This document shows positions 57,907-64,000 of a DNA stretch of 64,000 nucleotides, piece by piece. Source of the stretch: an uncultured Mycobacteriaceae bacterium (lineage in GTDB: Bacteria; Actinomycetota; Actinomycetes; Mycobacteriales; Mycobacteriaceae); contig CADEGF010000012.1 in assembly GCA_902826815.1 (NCBI GenBank), positions 45,810 through 109,809 on the forward strand, written 5' to 3'. The first letter of the stretch is position 1, and each line of letters begins with the position of its first letter. Made by a program: the position numbers and the translations under genes. The notes beneath the pieces were generated by a model. The model was not told the DNA's origin, did no database searches, and saw only the letters and a list, made by a program, of their open reading frames with translations.

Positions 57907-58383
57907 CTAACCCTTGAGCTTGGCCTGCAGGCGCGCATTCACCGCATCGGGCAACAACTCGGAGACGTTGCCACCCAGCGACGCCACCTCCTTGGCCAGC
58001 GACGACGACACGAACGAGTGCTGCGGCGTGGTGGCCACGAAGAACGTGTCCACCCCGGCGATGTGCTTGTTCATCTGGGCCATCTGCAGCTCGTATTCGA
58101 AGTCCGTGCCGGTGCGAAGACCCTTCACGATCGCGGTCAGTCCGCGGGTCTTCACGAAATCGACGACCAGCCCCTCCCCGGACTCCACCCGCAGGTTGGG
58201 CAGGTGCGCCGTCGACTCCTCGATCATCGCGATGCGCTCGTCGACGTCGAACATGCCCTTCTTGGCCGGGTTCACCAGCACCGCCACCACCACTTCGTCG
58301 AACTGGGCGGCTGCGCGCTCGAAGATGTCGATGTGGCCGAGGGTCACCGGGTCGAAGGATCCCGGACATACCGCGCCGCTCAT
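57907..58383 (-). CDS. coaD: Phosphopantetheine adenylyltransferase
   Basis: 158 aa. [18 protein letters not shown] carries the nucleotidyltransferase motif T-x-G-H, and the end has [21 protein letters not shown]. It makes dephospho-CoA, the penultimate step of CoA synthesis. ATG at 58381-58383, 11 bp after rsmD. Confidence 0.96.
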   Translation of the reverse strand: MSGAVCPGSFDPVTLGHIDIFERAAAQFDEVVVAVLVNPAKKGMFDVDERIAMIEESTAHLPNLRVESGEGLVVDFVKTRGLTAIVKGLRTGTDFEYELQMAQMNKHIAGVDTFFVATTPQHSFVSSSLAKEVASLGGNVSELLPDAVNARLQAKLKG

Positions 58384-58394
58384 GAGGCACGACG

Positions 58395-58961
58395 CTACAG
58401 GGGACCCCTGATCCGCTCGGCGATCTCGAGGCGGGTGTCGCCGTAGCGGCGCACCTGCCACGGCTGCCAGCCGTCCGGCCAGTCGAGGTCAGGCCCGGAT
58501 GGGCCGCGCTCGACGACGACGACGCTGCCCTCGGCCGTCCAGCCACGACTGGCCAGCGCCGCGATCATCTCGTTCACCTCCGCGGCGGCGACGTCGTAGG
58601 GCGGATCGGCGAATACCAGGTCGACGGGCCTTTCGGTGCCCACAGCCAGCACCGAGGCGACGGCGCCGCGGCGCACCGTGGCCCCGGTGACGCCAAGCGC
58701 CTTGATGTTCTGGCCGATCACCGCCGCTGCCCGCTGATCGGATTCGACGAAGAGAGCGGTGGCCGCTCCGCGCGAGAGCGCCTCGAGCCCGAGCGCTCCT
58801 GAGCCCGCGTACAGGTCGAGTACGGAGGCGCCGTCCAGATCCATGCGGGCGGTCAGCACGTTGAACAGCGACTCCCGCACCCGATCGGTGGTGGGCCGGG
58901 TGCCGCGCGGCGGCACCGCGATGCGCCGCCCCCCGAGGGCACCGGCGACGATGCGGGTCAG
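58395..58961 (-). CDS. rsmD: 16S rRNA (guanine966-N2)-methyltransferase RsmD, apparent CTG start
   Basis: 188 aa if it starts at CTG 58959-58961. [33 protein letters not shown] is the family N-terminus, [20 protein letters not shown] the SAM site and FADPPYD the catalytic motif. The codon for the first Met of its M. tuberculosis homologue is CTG here, and it overlaps the pca stop as CTGA, like the ATGA/GTGA overlaps elsewhere. The only usual start nearby is a GTG at 58916 that would cut off conserved residues. Confidence 0.88.
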   Translation of the reverse strand: MTRIVAGALGGRRIAVPPRGTRPTTDRVRESLFNVLTARMDLDGASVLDLYAGSGALGLEALSRGAATALFVESDQRAAAVIGQNIKALGVTGATVRRGAVASVLAVGTERPVDLVFADPPYDVAAAEVNEMIAALASRGWTAEGSVVVVERGPSGPDLDWPDGWQPWQVRRYGDTRLEIAERIRGPL

Positions 58962-61900
58962 CTGACGACCACCAGGAGGTCGCCGCCCTCGACCTGTGCG
59001 GTCTTCGATACGGCGATGCGGCTGACGGCGCCTGCCTTGGGGGCGGTGATCGCCGCCTCCATCTTCATCGCCTCGATGGTGGCGATGGTCTGGCCCGCAT
59101 CGACCTTGTCTCCGTCGGTGACGGCGACGGTGACGACACCGGCGAACGGCGCGGCGACGTGGTCGGGATTGGACCGGTCGGCCTTCTCGGCGGCGGGGAC
59201 GTCGCTGGCGATACTGCGATCGCGCACCACCACCGGGCGCAGTTGCCCGTTGAGGATGCACATCACGGTGCGCATACCGCGTTCGTCAGGCTCGGAGATC
59301 GCTTCCAGCCCGATCAACAGCTCGACGCCGCGTTCGAGTCGGACCCGATGCTCGTCACCTGGCCGAAGCCCGTAGAAGAACTGGTTGGCCGAAAGGCTCG
59401 AGGTGTCGCCGTAGAGATCGCGGTGGGCGTCGAATTCCTTTGTCGGACCCGGGAACAGAAGCCGGTTGAGTTCAGCCTGGCGTTTTGGGCCAGCAGAAGC
59501 CAGCGTCTCTTCGTCGTCGGGTGTCAGCTCCTGGGTCGGCTTGGCCGGTGGACGGCCCGCAAGCGCCTTGGTGCGCAGCGGCTCCGGCCAGCCGCCTGGC
59601 GGATCGCCGAGCTCGCCGCGCAGGAACTCGATGACGGAATCGGGGATGTCGAATCGTGCTGGGTCGGCGGCGAATTCGTCGGCGGTGGCCCCCGCCCCCA
59701 CCAACGCCAAGGCGAGGTCGCCGACCACCTTGCTCGACGGGGTCACCTTCACCAGCCGGCCGAGGATGCGGTCGGCCCCGGCGTAGGCATTCTCGACGTG
59801 CTCGAACCGGTCCCCCAGCCCAAGCGCGATGGCCTGCTGGCGAAGGTTCGACAGCTGGCCCCCGGGGATCTCGTGGTGATACACCCGTCCGGTCGGCGCG
59901 GGCAGACCAGATTCGAAGGGGGCGTATACCTTTCGGAGCGCTTCCCAGTACGGCTCGAGCTCGCACACCGCGGCCAGCGACAGCCCGGTGTCGTATTCGG
60001 TATGCGCGGTGGCCGCGACGATTGAGCTCAACGCCGGTTGGCTCGTCGTGCCCGCGAGCGGTGCCGCGGCGCCGTCGACCGCCGATGCGCCCGCCTGCCA
60101 TGCCGCTAGATAGGTGGCCAGCTGACCGCCCGGAGTGTCATGGGTGTGTACGTGTACCGGCAGGTCAAACCGCGAGCGCAACGCAGAGACCAACGCCGTT
60201 GCAGCCTGCGGCCGCAGCAACCCGGCCATGTCCTTGATCGCCAACACGTGCGCGCCTGCGTCGACGATCTGCTCGGCCAGCTTCAGGTAGTAGTCCAGCG
60301 TGTAAAGGTTCTCACCGGGATCGGACAGATCACCGGTGTAGCTCATCGCGACTTCGGCTATCGCCGTGCCCGTTTCACGCACTGCGTCGATCGCCGGACG
60401 CATCGACTCGACGTTGTTCAGCGCGTCGAAGATCCGGTAGATGTCGATACCGGTCGCGGTCGCCTCGTCGACGAACGCCTTCGTCACCAGCTCCGGATAC
60501 GGGGTGTAGCCAACGGTGTTTCGCCCGCGCAGCAGCATCTGCAGGCAGATGTTGGGCATCGCCGCCCGAAGCGCGGCCAGCCGCTCCCACGGATCTTCCT
60601 TCAAGAACCGAAGCGCCACATCGTAAGTCGCGCCGCCCCAGCATTCGACCGACAACAGCGCGGGCATCATCCGCGCCACGTATGGCGCCACCATCACCAG
60701 CCCGTTGGTGCGCACGCGCGTCGCCAACAGTGACTGGTGTGCGTCGCGGAACGTGGTATCGGTGACGCCGACCGCCGGTGAGTCGCGCATCCACCGCGCG
60801 AAACCCTCGGGGCCGAGTTCGACGAGGCGCTGCCTGCTACCGGGCGGCGGGGGCGCCCCGAGATCGATCTGCGGCAGCTTGTCATAGGGATAGACCGTCG
60901 ACATACGCGGCCCGTGCGGCTGGTTCACCGTCACATCGGCCAGATAGTTGAGGATCTTGGTGCCGCGGTCGGCCGGTGTGCGCGCGGTCAGCAGATACGG
61001 CCGCTCGTCGATGAACGACGTCGTGATCCGACCGGCCCGGAAGTCGGGGTCGTTGACCACCGCCATCAGGAACGGGATGTTCGTCGACACGCCCCTGATC
61101 CGGAACTCGGCAAGCGCGCGGCGGGCGCGCGTGATCGCGGCGGAGAAATCGCGGCCCCGGCAGGTGAGCTTGACCAGCATCGAGTCGAAATGCGCGCTGA
61201 TCTCCGCGCCGAGGTTGCTGCCGCCGTCCAACCGGATACCCGCCCCGCCGGGTGAGCGGTACGCGGTGATGCGACCCGTGTCGGGGCGAAAACCGTTGGC
61301 GGGATCCTCGGTGGTGATCCGGCACTGCAAAGCAGCCCCGCGCGCCGTCAACGTGTCCTGGCTCAGCCCGATCTGCTCGAGCGTCTCGCCGTCGGCGATG
61401 CGCATCTGGGAGGCGACCAGGTCGACGTCGGTGATCTCCTCGGTGACGGTGTGCTCGACCTGGATCCGCGGGTTCATCTCGATGAACACATGGCGGCCGC
61501 GCTCGTCGAGCAGGAACTCGACAGTGCCCGCATACGAGTAGTTGATCTCACGGGCGAATGCGATTGCGTCGGCACACATCTTGGCCCGCAGCTCCTCGGG
61601 CAGGTTCGGCGCCGGCGCCAGCTCGATGACCTTCTGGTGGCGCCGCTGCAGGCTGCAGTCGCGCTCGAACAGATGCATCACGTTGCCGTGCCTGTCGGCC
61701 AGAATCTGCACCTCGATATGGCGCGGATTGAGCACGGCCTGCTCCAGATACACCATCGCGTCGCCAAACGCAGACTCCGCCTCGCGGCTGGCCGCCTCGA
61801 TCGCCTCCGGCAACCCCGCGGCTTCGGTCACCCGCCGCATCCCGCGGCCGCCACCGCCGGACACCGCCTTGACGAACAGCGGGAACTCCATGTCCGACGA

Positions 61901-62341
61901 CGCGGCGACGAGCTCGTCGACCGACGCCGACGGCGCCGAGGACGTCAACACGGGCAGACCCGCCGCCCGCGCGGCAGCGATCGCACGCGCTTTGTTACCC
62001 GTCAGCTCGAGCACCTCGGCCCCCGGCCCGACGAACGTGATCCCCGCATCGGCACACGCCGCGGCCAGATCGGGGTTCTCCGACAGGAAGCCGTACCCGG
62101 GATAGACCGCATCGCAGCCGGCCTGTTTGGCGACCCTGATGATCTCGGCCACCGACAAATAGGCGCGGACCGGATGGCCCGTCTCACCGATCTGATACGA
62201 CTCGTCGGCCTTCAGCCGGTGCTGGGAGTTGCGATCCTCATACGGGTACACCGCGACGGTCGTGATGCCCATCTCGTAAGCGGCACGAAACGCCCGGATC
62301 GCGATCTCGCCGCGATTGGCCACCAAGATTTTGGAGATCAC
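58958..62341 (-). CDS. pca: Pyruvate carboxylase, single chain
   Basis: 1127 aa, four parts in order: biotin carboxylase ([38 protein letters not shown]), carboxyltransferase ([53 protein letters not shown]), tetramerisation region and biotin carrier domain with [10 protein letters not shown] near the C-terminus. It converts pyruvate to oxaloacetate. It keeps the pyruvate-site residues that the split carboxyltransferase at 2308-3777 has lost, so it is a useful internal control. GTG start; 34 bp from the VKOR gene. Confidence 0.97.
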   Translation of the reverse strand: MISKILVANRGEIAIRAFRAAYEMGITTVAVYPYEDRNSQHRLKADESYQIGETGHPVRAYLSVAEIIRVAKQAGCDAVYPGYGFLSENPDLAAACADAGITFVGPGAEVLELTGNKARAIAAARAAGLPVLTSSAPSASVDELVAASSDMEFPLFVKAVSGGGGRGMRRVTEAAGLPEAIEAASREAESAFGDAMVYLEQAVLNPRHIEVQILADRHGNVMHLFERDCSLQRRHQKVIELAPAPNLPEELRAKMCADAIAFAREINYSYAGTVEFLLDERGRHVFIEMNPRIQVEHTVTEEITDVDLVASQMRIADGETLEQIGLSQDTLTARGAALQCRITTEDPANGFRPDTGRITAYRSPGGAGIRLDGGSNLGAEISAHFDSMLVKLTCRGRDFSAAITRARRALAEFRIRGVSTNIPFLMAVVNDPDFRAGRITTSFIDERPYLLTARTPADRGTKILNYLADVTVNQPHGPRMSTVYPYDKLPQIDLGAPPPPGSRQRLVELGPEGFARWMRDSPAVGVTDTTFRDAHQSLLATRVRTNGLVMVAPYVARMMPALLSVECWGGATYDVALRFLKEDPWERLAALRAAMPNICLQMLLRGRNTVGYTPYPELVTKAFVDEATATGIDIYRIFDALNNVESMRPAIDAVRETGTAIAEVAMSYTGDLSDPGENLYTLDYYLKLAEQIVDAGAHVLAIKDMAGLLRPQAATALVSALRSRFDLPVHVHTHDTPGGQLATYLAAWQAGASAVDGAAAPLAGTTSQPALSSIVAATAHTEYDTGLSLAAVCELEPYWEALRKVYAPFESGLPAPTGRVYHHEIPGGQLSNLRQQAIALGLGDRFEHVENAYAGADRILGRLVKVTPSSKVVGDLALALVGAGATADEFAADPARFDIPDSVIEFLRGELGDPPGGWPEPLRTKALAGRPPAKPTQELTPDDEETLASAGPKRQAELNRLLFPGPTKEFDAHRDLYGDTSSLSANQFFYGLRPGDEHRVRLERGVELLIGLEAISEPDERGMRTVMCILNGQLRPVVVRDRSIASDVPAAEKADRSNPDHVAAPFAGVVTVAVTDGDKVDAGQTIATIEAMKMEAAITAPKAGAVSRIAVSKTAQVEGGDLLVVVS

Positions 62342-62375
62342 CGAAGAACCCTAACGCCAACCCGAGGCGCGCCGT

Positions 62376-63023
62376 TTAGATGAGGGTGGACCAGTAGTTC
62401 CAGAACCGCACCAGGATCATCAGGATCAGCGCGGCGAACCACAGCGTGACCAGCGACCAGCGCCATTGGTGGATAACCCGCGCGACGCCGTTCTCCAGTT
62501 GCGGTTGCAGCGCGATGGACGCCACCACGACGAGAAGCGGGATGGTGATCGCCCAGACCACCATGCAGTACGGGCAGAGGGCGCCGATGCGGTAGAGGCT
62601 CTGGAAGATCAGCCAGTGGATGAACGCGGCGCCGAGCAGTGTGCCGATGGCCAGCCCGCCCCAGTACCACCGCGGCAGCCGGACCTTCGCGATCGCAAGC
62701 ACCCCGGTCACCACGACGACGGTGAATGCCACGATGCCGATCAGCGAGTTCGGGAAGCCGAACGCCGAGGCCTGCGGGGTGGTCATCACCGAACCGCAGG
62801 ACAGCACCGGGTTGATGCTGCACGACGGTACGTAGTCGGGGTTGATCAGGATCTCGATCTTCTCGATCGTCAGCGTGATCGCGGCGGTCAGCCCGAGCGC
62901 ACCGGCGATCAGGACCCACACCGCGCTGGTCCGGCGCACGTCGACGCCTGACCTCAGCTCGTCGGATGCGGGCTCGGCCGGGCTGTTGGCTGGCTCGGCG
63001 GCGCTGTCGGCGGTGACGGTCAC
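62376..63023 (-). CDS. Vitamin K epoxide reductase family protein (Rv2968c orthologue)
   Basis: 215 aa, four to five membrane segments. The loop cysteines in SCSINPVLSCGSV and the active-site CPYC in YRIGALCPYCMVVW are those of bacterial VKOR, which re-oxidises DsbA with a quinone. GTG start overlapping the stop of the DsbA-like gene (GTGA), so the two are made together as a disulfide-forming pair. Confidence 0.94.
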   Translation of the reverse strand: MTVTADSAAEPANSPAEPASDELRSGVDVRRTSAVWVLIAGALGLTAAITLTIEKIEILINPDYVPSCSINPVLSCGSVMTTPQASAFGFPNSLIGIVAFTVVVVTGVLAIAKVRLPRWYWGGLAIGTLLGAAFIHWLIFQSLYRIGALCPYCMVVWAITIPLLVVVASIALQPQLENGVARVIHQWRWSLVTLWFAALILMILVRFWNYWSTLI

Positions 63024-63811
63024 GGGGCGGCCGGCGGTGCGGCGGGTGGCGTGGGATTAGGGGCGGCCGGCCTGGTCATCATCCCTGGCACGTCACCGAC
63101 GATGGACTTGATCTGGTTGACGAAGTCCTCGGGCGACTTGGTCGAGATGTCGAACTCTTCGCCGTTGATCTTGACCGTCGGGGTGGACTGGATACCGGTA
63201 GCGCTGGCAAGGCCCTGGACCATCGCCACGTACTTGCCCTTGTTGATGCAGTCCGGAACGGAGCCGCCGGCCCCTGCCTGGCGCGCGACCTCGATCAGCC
63301 GGGCGTCGTCGGGGTAGCTGCCTCCGGTCTCGCCCGGCTGCTGGGCGTACAACGCGGCGTGGAATCGGCGGAACGCTTCCTTCGACTCGTCGGCGACGCA
63401 GTAGGCGGCACCCGCCGCGCGCGAGGAGTAGTTCGCGGTGCTCGGCGAGTCCAAGATCGCGACCATGTAGTAGTCGGCTTGGATGGCTCCGCTGTCGATG
63501 AGCTGATTGATCGTCGGCCCGAACTTCTTCTCGAATTCTCCGCAGTGCGGGCACAGGAAATCCTCGTAGAGCGACACCACGGCCTTTGGCTCGGTGGTGC
63601 CCTCCTTGGTAATGAGCTTGCTCGACGACACGGAGACCGACTTGGCCTCGCCTGCTGCAGGCTTCTTGTCGGCGCCCATCACGATGTAGAGCACCAACCC
63701 GACGCCGAGCAGGACCACGATCGCGGTCAGACCGATCTGAATCAGCAGGTTGCGCCTGCGGTCGGCGGCGTTGAGGTCGTAGCGAGCATTCTTCTTGGGT
63801 TTCGTTGCCAC
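63020..63811 (-). CDS. DsbA-like membrane-anchored thiol oxidoreductase (Rv2969c orthologue)
   Basis: 263 aa. A basic N-terminus and one membrane segment (LLIQIGLTAIVVLLGVGLVLYIVM) anchor a thioredoxin-fold domain outside, with active site CPHC in LYEDFLCPHCGEFE and cis-Pro in GIQSTPTVKING. It introduces disulfides in exported proteins and is recharged by the VKOR partner. The C-terminus is Pro/Ala-rich. GTG start. Confidence 0.94.
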   Translation of the reverse strand: MATKPKKNARYDLNAADRRRNLLIQIGLTAIVVLLGVGLVLYIVMGADKKPAAGEAKSVSVSSSKLITKEGTTEPKAVVSLYEDFLCPHCGEFEKKFGPTINQLIDSGAIQADYYMVAILDSPSTANYSSRAAGAAYCVADESKEAFRRFHAALYAQQPGETGGSYPDDARLIEVARQAGAGGSVPDCINKGKYVAMVQGLASATGIQSTPTVKINGEEFDISTKSPEDFVNQIKSIVGDVPGMMTRPAAPNPTPPAAPPAAP

Positions 63812-63845
63812 GCGTCAAGGGTACCGGCGAGGTTCTGACCGTTCG

Positions 63846-64000
63846 TCAGCTCCGGTGCAGATGGGTGCGCAAGGCGGTGATGATGTGGTAGGTCGCGGTG
63901 GCGGCTCCGCCGCCGAGACCGAAGAAATTGGGGAAGGCGTGGACCAGCGAACCGTACTCGCGCAGGTCAACCGAGACGCCCGCCGATGACAACGCCGCAG
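63846..64000 (-). CDS. lipN: C-terminal end of an alpha/beta-hydrolase esterase (LipN-like), cut by the window edge
   Basis: The last 50 residues are visible: SVDLREYGSLVHAFPNFFGL followed by a Gly/Ala-rich stretch and the end ALRTHLHRS. LVHAF holds the catalytic His of hormone-sensitive-lipase-type esterases. In M. tuberculosis lipN (Rv2970c) follows the DsbA-like gene, in agreement. The 5' part is beyond the window. Confidence 0.8.
   Translation of the reverse strand, partial: AALSSAGVSVDLREYGSLVHAFPNFFGLGGGAATATYHIITALRTHLHRS

Overview
The window is high-GC actinobacterial DNA, and it almost certainly comes from a mycobacterium that lacks the phthiocerol dimycocerosate (PDIM) locus, most likely a Mycolicibacterium-type environmental species. 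The right half (about 30.1-64.0 kb) keeps the gene order of the M. tuberculosis stretch Rv2901c-Rv2927c, followed directly by Rv2965c-Rv2970c: DUF2469, rnhB, lepB, rplS, lppW, trmD, rimM, khpA, rpsP, dacB2, an amidohydrolase, ffh, glnD, glnB, amt, ftsY, smc, acyP, an OsmC protein, mutM, rnc, DUF177, sepIVA, then coaD, rsmD, pca, a VKOR protein, a DsbA-like protein and a lipN-like end. Start codons are often GTG, and stop/start overlaps such as ATGA and GTGA are frequent. I saw no rRNA, tRNA, CRISPR array, prophage or transposase.

The left half (1-30.1 kb) is accessory. At 92-8198 lies a catabolic island. One minus-strand operon encodes a biotin carrier protein, a pyruvate-carboxylase-like carboxyltransferase, a biotin carboxylase and a beta-keto acid cleavage enzyme. 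A second encodes an MFS transporter and an amidase. An IclR regulator sits between them. Both operons start behind the same palindrome, TGGAAA-N3-TTTCCA, which matches the E. coli IclR-type operator. The carboxyltransferase keeps its metal site but has Thr where pyruvate carboxylase has a pyruvate-binding Arg. I infer a pathway that carboxylates a non-pyruvate carbonyl compound to a beta-keto acid and then cleaves it with acetyl-CoA. This is my main candidate for an undescribed system.

From 8.6 to 17.3 kb there are a secreted Fn3-type protein, a DUF1206 membrane protein, a hemophore-related protein and an iron operon. The operon has a 14/19 match to the IdeR box, an Fbp-type ferric ABC transporter and, translationally coupled to it, an unusual adenylation/carrier/membrane-acyltransferase fusion. 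From 17.3 to 22.5 kb a tight minus-strand operon encodes an arginase-fold protein, a 2-oxoacid dehydrogenase E1 alpha-beta fusion, a family III CoA-transferase and a thioesterase. From 22.5 to 30.1 kb there are a HAD phosphatase, a methyltransferase, an NTF2/DUF3237/TetR group, an ATP-grasp ligase with a histone-H1-like tail, a serine hydrolase and a dienelactone-hydrolase-like protein.

The conserved half also has local novelties. The lppW and dacB2 genes are each duplicated in tandem. A type 2 isopentenyl-diphosphate isomerase gene is inserted between ftsY and smc. Two GlnR-type boxes precede the amt-glnB-glnD operon. A dispersed palindromic repeat occurs next to glnD and mutM. The rsmD gene appears to start at CTG. 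A hemerythrin-like gene stands where M. tuberculosis carries its PDIM/PGL cluster.
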